Shown here in pieces: positions 16,574-24,692 of a stretch of DNA of 64,000 nucleotides (within the stretch, counting starts at the first letter, position 1; each line of letters opens with the position of its first letter). The position numbers and the translations under genes were made by a program. This stretch comes from Dactylosporangium roseum (lineage in GTDB: Bacteria; Actinomycetota; Actinomycetes; Mycobacteriales; Micromonosporaceae): positions 2,781,001 to 2,845,000 of the forward strand of contig NZ_CP073721.1 of assembly GCF_025264685.1 (NCBI RefSeq). Reading direction: 5' to 3'. The notes beneath the pieces were generated by a model. That model was not told where the DNA came from and made no database searches. It saw only the letters and a list, made by a program, of their open reading frames with translations.

Positions 16574-17651
16574 CAGCGTCGCTCACAGCCAGGAAGCCAT
16601 ACTGCGCCGGATGCGCGAAGAGATCACCGCCATCTGCGAGCGGGCACCCCAGGTGTGGGAGGAGTGCCTGCGTCACGCCGCCCGGAGCGCGATGACGCCG
16701 ACCACCACCGTCCTGGCCGGCTGCGGGGACTCCTACTACGCCGGGCTGGCGATGCGGCCGGTGCTGGAGGCGCTCATCGAACATCCCGTCATTAGCTGGC
16801 CGGCCATGGACGTCGTGAGCTATCCCAGCCGCATCCTGAACGACGCCGATCTCGTGGCCGTCTCGGTATCAGGCAAGGTGGGCCGAACGATCGACGCCGT
16901 CGACCTGCACAACGCCCGAGGCGGGGCGACGTTCGCCGTCACGGCGTACCCTGACAGCGATCTGGCACGCACGGCGGACGCGGCGATCCCGACCGGGGTG
17001 CGCGGGACACCCGGACCGGTGCCGGGCACGGCGAACTACGTCGCCTCGCTGCTCGGGCTCCTGGCGTTTGGCGTGGTCCGCGGCGGCGCTCAGCGGCCAG
17101 GCGTCGAGGACGCGGTTCCCGCGGTGCTCGCCGAGCTGCCGTCGATCCTCGAACGGGCGACGGACTTCTTCGACGACGTGGTGACCTCGCTGTCCGAGCC
17201 GGTCTTCGCGGTCGGCAGTGGCCCCGACTGGGGCACGGCCAACTTCGCCGTGGCGAAGCTTCTGGAGGCGGCGGGCGCGGTCGGTGTTCCGCAGGACCTT
17301 GAGGAATGGGCGCACGAGCAGTACTTCGCCACCCGGGACGATCGAACAGTCCTGGTCATCGGACACGAAGAGGTGGCCGCACAGGCGGCACGCCAGGTCA
17401 TCGACATGGCGACCGCCGTCGGGGGCCGCACGATCGCCATCGGCCAGGACTTCGGCGCTTCGGCGAAACACGCCTTCGACCTACCGGGCACTCCACCGGG
17501 TCTCTCGCCACTGGTCACCTGGCTGCCCGTGGCCGTGCTCGCCCTGACCTTCGCACAGCGGCACGGACGGGTGCCCTTCGGAATCGACCGGGCCGGGCGC
17601 ATGGAGACCGTGGACAAGAACATCTACATCGCTGCCCCGAGCCGGGCATGA
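16557..17651 (+). CDS. SIS-domain protein (GlmS isomerase/AgaS-like)
   Basis: 364 aa with two sugar isomerase (SIS) domains: residues about 45-170 (LAGCGDSYYAG, then VSVSGKVGRTID) and about 210-340. The EEWAHEQYF segment resembles the catalytic Glu/His region of GlmS- and FrlB-type phosphosugar isomerases and deglycases. It probably acts on the phosphosugar made by the kinase. A strong ribosome site GGAGGAGA (16542-16549) lies within the end of the kinase gene, which it overlaps by 17 bases in another frame. The stop overlaps the BtpA start. Confidence 0.87.
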   Translation: MSLNADSVAHSQEAILRRMREEITAICERAPQVWEECLRHAARSAMTPTTTVLAGCGDSYYAGLAMRPVLEALIEHPVISWPAMDVVSYPSRILNDADLVAVSVSGKVGRTIDAVDLHNARGGATFAVTAYPDSDLARTADAAIPTGVRGTPGPVPGTANYVASLLGLLAFGVVRGGAQRPGVEDAVPAVLAELPSILERATDFFDDVVTSLSEPVFAVGSGPDWGTANFAVAKLLEAAGAVGVPQDLEEWAHEQYFATRDDRTVLVIGHEEVAAQAARQVIDMATAVGGRTIAIGQDFGASAKHAFDLPGTPPGLSPLVTWLPVAVLALTFAQRHGRVPFGIDRAGRMETVDKNIYIAAPSRA

Positions 17652-18445
17652 AGCACCTCACCGCGACGCGCGCCGGCAAACCCGTCGTTGCCATGATCCA
17701 CCTGCCTCCGCTACCCGGGGCCGGGAACTACGACGGGCGTGCCGTCGACTCGATGGTGGAGCGGGCGACAAGCGAGGCGCGCCTTCTCCAGCAGTGCGGC
17801 TTCTCCTGGTTGCTGCTGCAGAACACCCACGACTACCCGTCACGGGCCACCGTGCCGACCGCGACGCTCGCGGCCATGTCCGCCATAGGCCAGGCCGTCG
17901 GCACGGTGTTCTCCGGCACGCTCGGGATCAACGTCCACAAGAACGACGGAGCCGGTGCCCTCGCGGTCGCGCATGCGGTCGGTGCCGCCTTCGTCCGCGT
18001 GAAAGTCCTTGTCGGGGCCTGGATCGGCCCGGAAGGGCTGCTGGAGGGCAATGCCGACCAGGTGCGGCGACTCCGGCGGGACCTGGGGTCGGACATCGAG
18101 GTCTGGGCCGACCTCGGGGAGCTGACGAGCGTGCCCCTGACCGCCGTACCCCTACAGGTCCAGGCGGACTGGGCAGCCCGGTTCGGATGCGCCGACCGCC
18201 TGATCGTCACGGAGGGCGATGTGCGGGGCTCGGCGGACGCGGTCCGGCAGGCACGCGCAGGGACTTCGGCACCGATCTTGATCGGAGGGCGGACGAGCCC
18301 CGAAACCGTCGCCGAGGCGCTGTCGGTCTCCGACGGTGTGATCGTCGGTAGCTGCCTGAGGACCGGCGGACGCACCACCGGCGATCTGGACGAGGCGCAA
18401 GCGCTCAAGTACCTGGCGGGCGCGCGGTCCGCCGTCCCTCGTTGA
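17648..18445 (+). CDS. BtpA/SgcQ-family TIM-barrel protein
   Basis: 265 aa. MIHLPPLPG near the N-terminus, LLLQNTHDYP, the SGTLGINVHKNDG segment and a C-terminal LIGGRTSPETV phosphate-binding-like loop identify the BtpA/SgcQ family. Members include cyanobacterial BtpA (photosystem I biogenesis) and E. coli SgcQ, a predicted nucleoside or sugar-phosphate enzyme. Here the neighbours (PfkB kinase, SIS protein, ECF transporter) favour a catabolic aldolase- or lyase-like role. It is the last gene of the operon and overlaps the SIS gene by four bases. Confidence 0.88.
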   Translation: MKHLTATRAGKPVVAMIHLPPLPGAGNYDGRAVDSMVERATSEARLLQQCGFSWLLLQNTHDYPSRATVPTATLAAMSAIGQAVGTVFSGTLGINVHKNDGAGALAVAHAVGAAFVRVKVLVGAWIGPEGLLEGNADQVRRLRRDLGSDIEVWADLGELTSVPLTAVPLQVQADWAARFGCADRLIVTEGDVRGSADAVRQARAGTSAPILIGGRTSPETVAEALSVSDGVIVGSCLRTGGRTTGDLDEAQALKYLAGARSAVPR

Positions 18446-18470
18446 CGCCCTGACGCCCTCGCACTCATCC

Positions 18471-18548
18471 CGTCGATCTTGCAGTTGTGGTGCCGAGACA
18501 CTCCCGGAATGCCCGGCTTTGGTAGGCACCACAACTGCAAGATCGACG
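18471..18548. repeat. Palindromic intergenic repeat, copy 1
   Basis: Two perfect 24-bp inverted arms (18471-18494 and 18525-18548; left arm begins CGTCGATCTTGCAGTTGTGG) flank a 30-base centre. A second copy lies at 58459-58537 with the same arms and a reverse-complement centre, so the two copies point in opposite directions. Both sit between the 3' ends of convergent genes. It could act as a two-way terminator or be a small non-autonomous mobile element. Confidence 0.85.
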
Positions 18549-18587
18549 CGCGAGTTGCCTGGCGGGGTCACCGGTCGGGCCGGTGGT

Positions 18588-19283
18588 TCACCGACGGGTG
18601 AGCAGGCGGCCGATCTCGGGGGACGGGGCGATGCCCAGCTCCCGGTCGAGCAGGGTGGTCAGGTCGTAGTACGCGCGGACCGCCGCGGCACGGTTGCCGG
18701 CGGCCAGGTGGGCCGCGATCAGGCTGCGGTGCGCGCTCTCGCGCAGCGGCTCGTCCTGGATCGCGGCGAGCGCCACGTCGACCGCCTCGCTGTACCGGCC
18801 GGCCGTGGCCAGCCGCGCCGCCAGCAGCTCCAGGACGTGCAGTCGCAGCATCCGCCATCGGCCGCGCCAGCCGGCCACCCACTCGTCCGGCCAGTCCGGC
18901 AGCAGGTCCATCGTCAGCCAGTCCGGCAGCGGCGAGTGCCGGTCGAGGACCGGTTCGCCGGCCTGCATCCGGCGGACCGCGGCGAACGACTCCAGGACGT
19001 CCACCCGGATCCCGGCCTCCAGCGTCAGGTCGGTGCCCGTCACGTCCAAGACCCCGTCACTGACCCGGCGCAGCCGCCACAGCGCGGTGCGCAGGCAGCC
19101 GGTCGACCGGGACGGCACCGCGTCCGGCCACAGGGCGCCGGCGACGCGGGCGCGGGAGATCCGGCGGTTGCCGAGGGCGACAAAGGCGAGCAGCCGCTCG
19201 ACCGCGACCGGGACGGGCAACCGGACCCCGTCACGGCGCAACGCGAATGATGACAGCAACTCCAGCCGCAGTTCAGCCCCCAT
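18588..19283 (-). CDS. SARP-type transcriptional regulator (OmpR-like wHTH plus BTAD)
   Basis: 231 aa. The N-terminal half is an OmpR/SARP winged helix (RLELLSSFALRRDG, then LLAFVALGNRRISRARVAGALWP, then RTALWRLRR). Residues about 95-231 are the bacterial transcriptional activation domain (DEWVAGWRGRW, then RESAHRSLIAAHLAAGNRAAAVRAY). There is no ATPase domain, so it belongs to the small SARP type. It is divergent from the tail sheath gene; the gap carries heptamer repeats with SARP spacing. The start is ATG 19283 just downstream of GGTGG. It is likely the pathway activator of the injection system. Confidence 0.9.
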   Translation of the reverse strand: MGAELRLELLSSFALRRDGVRLPVPVAVERLLAFVALGNRRISRARVAGALWPDAVPSRSTGCLRTALWRLRRVSDGVLDVTGTDLTLEAGIRVDVLESFAAVRRMQAGEPVLDRHSPLPDWLTMDLLPDWPDEWVAGWRGRWRMLRLHVLELLAARLATAGRYSEAVDVALAAIQDEPLRESAHRSLIAAHLAAGNRAAAVRAYYDLTTLLDRELGIAPSPEIGRLLTRR

Positions 19284-19381
19284 GGAGCCACCCTGGCGCA
19301 GCCGCCGCGCCGGCGGTGTCGGGGTTCCGACCCAGTCGGGGGTATCAATGCGTGCTGTCGGCAACCGGACGATCTGCCCCA

Positions 19382-19426
19382 CGGTGACTGCGCGGTGACG
19401 CCGCGGTGACGGTCGGCGCGCAGTGT
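19382..19426 (+). promoter_or_regulatory. SARP-type heptamer array and promoter of the injection-system operon
   Basis: Three identical CGGTGAC heptamers lie at 19382-19388, 19393-19399 and 19404-19410, each 11 bp apart (4-bp spacers). A -10-like CAGTGT follows at 19421-19426, ten bases after the last repeat. Direct heptamers at 11-bp spacing a few bases before the -10 are the known SARP site layout. The sheath ATG lies about 60 bases downstream. Confidence 0.65.
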
Positions 19427-19491
19427 GGTGCGCGTGCCGTCGGCGTGCCCAGGGCCCGCTGAGCTGCACGGAGCAGGCTGGAGGGAAGCCG

Positions 19492-21441
19492 ATGCCGGTC
19501 CGGACCACATACCCAGGCGTGTACGTCCAGGAGGTGCCGTCAGGCGCCCGCACCATCGTCGGTGTCTCGACGTCCGTCACCGCGTTCGTCGGCGCGACCC
19601 GGCAGGGGCCGGTGAACCAGCCGACGAAGGTGCGCTCGATGGCCGAGTACGTGCGCACGTTCGGCCCCCTGTGGGACGCGGCGCACCCCGTCGGGCACGC
19701 CGTCAACCTGTTCTTCGCCAACGGCGGCGTCGAGGCGATCGTCGTGCGGGCCACCGGCGCCGGCGCGGCCGAGGCGACCGCCACGCTGCGCAACGCCACC
19801 CCGGCCGACGTCCTCGTCCTCTCCGCGAACGGGTCCGGCGCGTGGGCCAACCGGATCGGCAGCGTCGGCCTGGAGGCCGCCGTCGACCACGCCGGCACGG
19901 CGAACCCGGCCGACCTGTTCACCCTCGTGCTGCGCCAGCGGGCGGCGGACAGCGGCCCCGGCGGCTCGGTCGTCACCGCCGAGGAGACGTTCGCGAACCT
20001 CTCGATGGCGCCGAAGCATCCGCGGTACGTCGGCAAGGTGCTGCCCGCCTCGAAGCTGGCCCGGCTGACCGGCCCGGCGACCCCGGTCGCGGGCACCAGC
20101 CAGGCCACCTCGACCGGCAAGAACGCGCTGCCGGCCCAGGTGAGCCTCGGCGCGGACAACGGCGTCCTGCGCGTCGCCGTCGACCACGGGCCGGTCACCG
20201 ACCTCACGATCGCGTCCGGCGCCGCCGCCGACGTCAGCCGGAACGCGGTCGTCACCGCGATCAACACCGCCGCGTCGGCCGCCGCGCTGCCGGTCACCGC
20301 GAGTCTGAACGGCAGCAACGTCCTGGTGCTCACCACGACCGGCACGGCCGGTGCCAACCGCTCGGTCGTGGTGCACACCGCGCCGTCCGGCGACGCGTCG
20401 GCGACGCTGACCCTGGGCCTCGCCGCCGGCGGCACCGAGGTCTCCGGCGCCGCCGGGCTGCGCCCGGTCCCGACAGCCGCGGGCGCCGAGCGGGGCTTCG
20501 GCGGCGGTACCGACGCCGACCCGGTCGCCGCCGACCTCGTCCCCGCCGGCGGCACCGGCGGCATCTACGCGCTCGGCGCGCTGGATCTCCCCCGGTTCAA
20601 CCTGCTGTGCCTGCCGAGCCTGCCGGCGACCGACCCGGGCGACGCGTCCACGGCCGCCAACAGCGCCGCGCTGTCCACCGCCCTCGCGTACTGCCAGCGG
20701 GAACGGGCGTTCCTCATCGTCGACACCACCGACACCTGGCCGGTCGCGAACGCCAACGTCGGCCCGCTGGCCGCGCTCGGCGAGCACGGCGCGATCTACT
20801 ACCCGCGGGTCACGATCGTCGAGCAGCCGCCTGGCGGGCTGCCGGTCACCGTCAGCCTGCCCGCCTCGGGCGCCGTCGCCGGCGTGCTGGCCCGCACCGA
20901 CGCGGCCCGCGGCGTGTGGAAGGCCCCGGCCGGCCTGGACGCCGGGATCGCCGGCATCGCCGGGCTGTCGAAGCCGACCGACGACGGGCTCTCCGGCGAC
21001 CTCAACCCGCGCGGCGTCAACGTGCTGCGGACGTTCCCCGGCGCGGGCAGCGTCGTCTGGGGCGCCCGCACGCTCAAGGGCGCCGACAGCCAGGCGTCCG
21101 AGCACAAGTACATCCCGGTCCGCCGGGTCACCGACTACATCGCCGGCTCGCTGTACCTCGGCACGCAGTTCGCCGTGTTCGAGCCGAACGACCCCGACCT
21201 GTGGGCCCAGCTACGGCTCGCCGTCGGCACCTTCATGCGCGGGCTGTTCCGGGCCGGCGCGTTCCAGCAGAGCCCGCTCAAGTCCGAGGCGGACAGCTTC
21301 TTCGTCGTCTGCGACGAGACCGTGAACCCCCAGTCCGAGATCGACCTCGGCCGGGTCAACGTCGTCGTCGGGTTCGCCCCGCTGAAACCGGCCGAGTTCG
21401 TCGTCATCACGATCACCCAGATCTCGAAGCTGGAGGGCTGA
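19492..21441 (+). CDS. Contractile injection system tail sheath protein
   Basis: 649 aa. The N-terminus PVRTTYPGVYVQEVPSGART and the C-terminal segment from YIPVRRVTDYI through NPQSEIDLGRVNV to IITITQ-like VVITITQISKLEG are hallmarks of contractile sheath subunits (Afp2-4/PVC type). A Gly/Ala/Thr-rich insertion at about residues 200-345 probably forms an extra outer-surface domain. Sheath subunits polymerise around the tube and drive it on contraction. A single sheath gene is present, whereas Afp and PVC have three. GGAGGGAAG (19479-19487) precedes the ATG. First gene of the structural operon. Confidence 0.95.
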   Translation: MPVRTTYPGVYVQEVPSGARTIVGVSTSVTAFVGATRQGPVNQPTKVRSMAEYVRTFGPLWDAAHPVGHAVNLFFANGGVEAIVVRATGAGAAEATATLRNATPADVLVLSANGSGAWANRIGSVGLEAAVDHAGTANPADLFTLVLRQRAADSGPGGSVVTAEETFANLSMAPKHPRYVGKVLPASKLARLTGPATPVAGTSQATSTGKNALPAQVSLGADNGVLRVAVDHGPVTDLTIASGAAADVSRNAVVTAINTAASAAALPVTASLNGSNVLVLTTTGTAGANRSVVVHTAPSGDASATLTLGLAAGGTEVSGAAGLRPVPTAAGAERGFGGGTDADPVAADLVPAGGTGGIYALGALDLPRFNLLCLPSLPATDPGDASTAANSAALSTALAYCQRERAFLIVDTTDTWPVANANVGPLAALGEHGAIYYPRVTIVEQPPGGLPVTVSLPASGAVAGVLARTDAARGVWKAPAGLDAGIAGIAGLSKPTDDGLSGDLNPRGVNVLRTFPGAGSVVWGARTLKGADSQASEHKYIPVRRVTDYIAGSLYLGTQFAVFEPNDPDLWAQLRLAVGTFMRGLFRAGAFQQSPLKSEADSFFVVCDETVNPQSEIDLGRVNVVVGFAPLKPAEFVVITITQISKLEG

Positions 21442-21444
21442 GCC

Positions 21445-21939
21445 ATGGCGCAGTTCACCGTGAACGCCACCCGCTACGACCCTTACAAGACGTTCATGTT
21501 CCGGGTGAAGTGGGACGGGCAATACGTCGCCGGGCTGTCGAAGATGAGCGCCCTCAAGCGCTCCACCACGCCGGTCGTCCACCGCGACGGCGCCGACCCG
21601 TCCCGCGAGCGCAAGTCGCCCGGCGTCACCAAGTACGAGGCCGTCACGCTGGAGCGCGGGGTCACGCACGACACGGCGTTCGAGGCGTGGGCCAACCTCG
21701 TGCACTCGGTGGAGAACCCGGTCGCGCTCGCCCGGTTCCGCAAGGATCTCATCGTCGACGTGTTCAACGAGGCCGGCCAGAAGGTCCTGTCGTACACCCT
21801 CGAACGCTGCTGGGTCTCGGAGTTCCAGGCGCTGCCGGCGATGGACGCCGCGAACGCCGCCGTCGCGATCGAGTCGATCAAGGTCGAGCTGGAGAGCTGG
21901 AAGCGCGACACGTCCGTGACCGAGCCGGCCGAGGCGTGA
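21445..21939 (+). CDS. Contractile injection system tail tube protein
   Basis: 164 aa, matching phage tail tube/gp19-like proteins (Afp1/Afp5): YKTFMFRVKWDGQYVAGLSK at the start, LERGVTHDTAFEAW in the middle and LERCWVSEFQALPAMDA near the end. These form the stacked hexameric inner tube that is fired into the target. GGAGGG lies at 21432-21437 in the end of the sheath gene, which it follows by three bases. Only one tube gene is seen. Confidence 0.95.
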   Translation: MAQFTVNATRYDPYKTFMFRVKWDGQYVAGLSKMSALKRSTTPVVHRDGADPSRERKSPGVTKYEAVTLERGVTHDTAFEAWANLVHSVENPVALARFRKDLIVDVFNEAGQKVLSYTLERCWVSEFQALPAMDAANAAVAIESIKVELESWKRDTSVTEPAEA

Positions 21940-21943
21940 ACCG

Positions 21944-22726
21944 ATGGCCGCGGCGACCCTGCCCGACCGGGCGACCCTGCCCGACCGGGCGACCCTGCCC
22001 GACCGGGCGGACCTGCTCGACCGGTCCGACCGGTCCGACCGGTCCGGGTGGTCCGGGTGGTCCGGGCGCGTGCCGCTGGCCGCGCTCGCCGCGGCCCTCG
22101 CCGCGCCGACCGAGCTGGAGCAGGCCACGCGGGTGCTGGCAGCGGCCGGACACCCGCCGGCCGGGCTGACCCTCGGCACCGGCGACCGGCTGCTGCTCGG
22201 CGTGCACCGGGCGCTGACCGGCCGGGATGTGACGGTCGCCGCGGCCTGCCCCGCCTGCGGGGCGCTCGGCGAGGTCGAACTGGCCGCCGACGCCCTGCCG
22301 CCACCGTCCCCGGTCGCGGGGCCACTGCGCCCGCCGACCTACGCGGACCTGGCCGGGCTGCCGCCCGGTGAACGCGGCGCGGCCGAACTCGTCCGCCGCT
22401 GCTCGGCGGGTCAGGGAGAGACAGACCTGGGGCACGCGGCCCCGGCCGAACCGACCCCGCCCGAACCGGCCCCGGCCGACTTGGCGGCGGTCGACGACTC
22501 CCTGTGCGGGCCGCTGGTCTTCGCCTGCCCCGAATGCGGCGAGCCGGTGCGCTGCCCGGTCGACGCGCAGACGCTCGCGCTGCGCGGGCTGCTGGAGCTT
22601 CTGCGCCGGTACGACCGGGAGGTCCACCTGCTGGCCAGCGCCTACCACTGGGATCTGGCGACGATCGAGGCGCTGCCGGACGACCGGCGCGGCCGCCTCG
22701 CCCGGCATGTTGAGGCGGAGCGGTGA
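21944..22726 (+). CDS. Injection-system protein with two CxxC pairs (Zn-ribbon-like) and N-terminal tandem repeats
   Basis: 260 aa. Residues 4-40 come from short tandem DNA repeats (TLPDRA three times, then DRS and GWS units). The main part has CPAC (about residue 101) and CPEC (about residue 191), which could bind one zinc, and ends in a helical segment (LLRRYDREVHLLASAYHWD) as in T4-baseplate-type assembly proteins. The position right after the tube gene suggests a baseplate assembly or tube-associated part. The next gene starts within its stop (GTGA). Confidence 0.7.
   Translation: MAAATLPDRATLPDRATLPDRADLLDRSDRSDRSGWSGWSGRVPLAALAAALAAPTELEQATRVLAAAGHPPAGLTLGTGDRLLLGVHRALTGRDVTVAAACPACGALGEVELAADALPPPSPVAGPLRPPTYADLAGLPPGERGAAELVRRCSAGQGETDLGHAAPAEPTPPEPAPADLAAVDDSLCGPLVFACPECGEPVRCPVDAQTLALRGLLELLRRYDREVHLLASAYHWDLATIEALPDDRRGRLARHVEAER
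21953..22060 (+). repeat. Tandem repeats inside the Zn-ribbon-like gene
   Basis: Three perfect 18-bp copies of GCGACCCTGCCCGACCGG (21953-22006), a diverged fourth, then two 9-bp TCCGACCGG and two TCCGGGTGG units. All are in frame (TLPDRA, SDR, GWS). Length variation between strains is likely. Confidence 0.85.
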
Positions 22727-23574
22727 ATCCCCTCGCGGCGCTCGTCGCCCGGGCCCACCGGCCGGCCGCACGGCTCGGCGACGTCAGCGTGGCGGAGTAT
22801 GGCCTGCCCGAGCCGGTCCCCGCCCTGCCGGCCGCTCCACCGGCCGTGCCGCCCGGCACGCCACCGGAGGCGGAGACCACCGCGCCGCCGGCGGCCGTCA
22901 TGTCGACAGCGGACACCGGTTCGCCGTCGGCGGGCCTGCCGGACGTGCCCGTCGCGGAGGCCGCGCCCGGCCCGCCCGTCGAGGTCCCGGCGGTGACCAC
23001 CCCACCGCCCGTGGACCTGGTGCTGCCCCGGCAGCCGCGACCCGGGCCCGTGCTCGGCGAGCCGCTGCCGATCGAGGCGGTCCCGGCCGAGCCGGCCACG
23101 GCACGGCCGCTGCCGGCACCGGGCGCCCACCCGGCCGAGCCGGTGATCGCCGAATTCCCCGCCCCGGTCGTGCTGCCGCCCGGGCCGGACGGGCACGAAC
23201 CACCGGCCCGACCGGCGGCCGCCGAGGCTCCGCCGCGTCCGCTGGCGCGGGCCGAGACACCGGCCGGGACAGAAACCGCGCCGAGAGGGCCGGCCGAGCC
23301 GGCCGGGCCACCCGGGCCACCCGGGCCACCCGGGCCACCCGGGCCACCCGGAACGGTCGTCGGGCCGGCGCCGGCGGTGGCGTCGAACCTGACCGATCGG
23401 TCGACGCCAGCAGCACCGCCGGAGGCGCCCGCGCCGCAGGCCCCCGCCGTCACGACCGTCCGTATCGAGCAGATCGCCGTCGTCACCCCGCCCGCCCCGG
23501 CCGCCGCGCGCGATCCGTTCGGCTCGCTCGGCGCCCGCCGCGCCGGCCGGTCCCGCCACGGCGGTGCCCGATGA
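22723..23574 (+). CDS. Pro/Ala-rich injection-system protein of unknown function
   Basis: 283 aa with GTG start overlapping the previous stop. It begins MNPLAALVARAHRPAARLGDVSVAEYG, written here in two parts: MNPLAALVARAHR and the conserved-looking RLGDVSVAEYGLPEP. The rest is low-complexity Pro/Ala/Glu, with five in-frame Gly-Pro-Pro units near residues 195-210, and a short basic C-terminus (FGSLGARRAGRSRHGG). Ordered ends joined by a disordered middle suggest a linker or scaffold. No long helices are visible, so a classical tape-measure role is unlikely. It is held in the operon by overlaps on both sides. Confidence 0.7.
   Translation: MNPLAALVARAHRPAARLGDVSVAEYGLPEPVPALPAAPPAVPPGTPPEAETTAPPAAVMSTADTGSPSAGLPDVPVAEAAPGPPVEVPAVTTPPPVDLVLPRQPRPGPVLGEPLPIEAVPAEPATARPLPAPGAHPAEPVIAEFPAPVVLPPGPDGHEPPARPAAAEAPPRPLARAETPAGTETAPRGPAEPAGPPGPPGPPGPPGPPGTVVGPAPAVASNLTDRSTPAAPPEAPAPQAPAVTTVRIEQIAVVTPPAPAAARDPFGSLGARRAGRSRHGGAR
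23305..23349 (+). repeat. Five GGGCCACCC units (collagen-like Gly-Pro-Pro)
   Basis: Five perfect 9-bp units encode GPP x5 in the Pro-rich protein. A slippage-prone array. Confidence 0.85.
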
Positions 23575-24692
23575 GCACGCCGGCCAACGCGATCCAGGTC
23601 GCCGACACCGTCCTCAAGCGGCTCGCCGAGGCCGGCATCGCCGACGCCGCCCTGCAGCCCAAGCCCGAGGTGACGATCGGCCCGCTCGACCGGGAGGCCG
23701 AGGGTCCGCGCCTCAACTGGTACCTGTACCGGATCTCCCCGCACCCCGGGTTCCGGGCCATGGAGCACCCCGGCACCGGCACCCGGACCGCGCTCGGCAA
23801 GCCGCCGCTGGCCCTCGTCCTGCACTACCTGCTGTCGGTGTACCCGGCCAGCCTCACCAGCACCGGCGACCAGGAGCTCGTCGCGCACGTCACCCTCGCC
23901 GCGGCGATGCGGCGGCTGCACGAGAGCGCGATCGTCGGGGCCGGGTCGCCGTTCCTGCCGGCCGCCGCGGTCCTCGTCGAACCGCTGCGGATCACCCTGC
24001 AGAACCTCGACCTCGAGGCGCTCACGAAGGTGTGGACCGCGGCGGCCCAGCCGCTGCGCCTGTCCGTCGGCTACGAGATCAGCCTGGTCGTCGTCGAGCA
24101 GCAGGCCACCCACCGCCCGGGCCCGCCGGTCGGCGCCGCCCGGGCCCTCGTCGGGCCGCTCGGCACCCGCCTGCTCGGCGCCGCACCCGCCCGCCTCGGC
24201 GGCGACCAGACCACCACCGTCCGGGTCGTCGGGGCCACCCCGGACACCGCCTACCGGCTCGCGGCCGAGGCCGGCGACCCGCCCGGCGCGCCCGCCGACG
24301 GCTGGCCGATGACGGTCGCCGGCCAGGACGCCGACGGAGTCCGGCTCCGGCTGCCCCGCCCCGACCTCGCGCCCGGCGTACGCCGGCTGGACGCGATCAC
24401 CACCGTGGAAGGGATCCCGGCCGGGCGGGACAGCATCGGCCTGACCGTCGTGCCGATCGTGCTGTCGATCGCCGGCACCGCCACCGCCGGCGCGAGCGTC
24501 ACCGCGACGACCGCGCACTGCGCCGCCGACACCGAGGTCTTCCTCGACGGGCGGCCGGTCACCCCCGGCGCGGTCGCGGCGACATCGGTGACGTTCACCG
24601 TGCCCGCCGCGACGGCGGCCGGGCCGCACACGCTGACCCTGCGCTCCCGGCGGGTCGCCGGGCCGGCGTTCCCGTTCGTGGTGGCGCCGTGA
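23571..24692 (+). CDS. DUF4255 protein, tail terminator/cap (Pvc16/Afp16-like)
   Basis: 373 aa. Residues 1-190 form the DUF4255 domain (AIQVADTVLKRLAEAG, LNWYLYRISPHPGFR, LALVLHYLLSVYP), the fold of the protein that caps the distal end of Afp/PVC tubes and starts sheath polymerisation. Residues about 200-373 look like Ig-type beta domains (VRVVGATPDTAYRL and the C-terminal TLTLRSRRVAG). ATG overlaps the previous stop (ATGA) and the stop overlaps the ATPase GTG. Confidence 0.88.
   Translation: MSTPANAIQVADTVLKRLAEAGIADAALQPKPEVTIGPLDREAEGPRLNWYLYRISPHPGFRAMEHPGTGTRTALGKPPLALVLHYLLSVYPASLTSTGDQELVAHVTLAAAMRRLHESAIVGAGSPFLPAAAVLVEPLRITLQNLDLEALTKVWTAAAQPLRLSVGYEISLVVVEQQATHRPGPPVGAARALVGPLGTRLLGAAPARLGGDQTTTVRVVGATPDTAYRLAAEAGDPPGAPADGWPMTVAGQDADGVRLRLPRPDLAPGVRRLDAITTVEGIPAGRDSIGLTVVPIVLSIAGTATAGASVTATTAHCAADTEVFLDGRPVTPGAVAATSVTFTVPAATAAGPHTLTLRSRRVAGPAFPFVVAP

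Noticed and set aside
23305-23349. CRISPR-like array
   Set aside because: The 9-bp units are directly abutting, in frame and encode Gly-Pro-Pro; there are no spacers. No CRISPR array was seen elsewhere.
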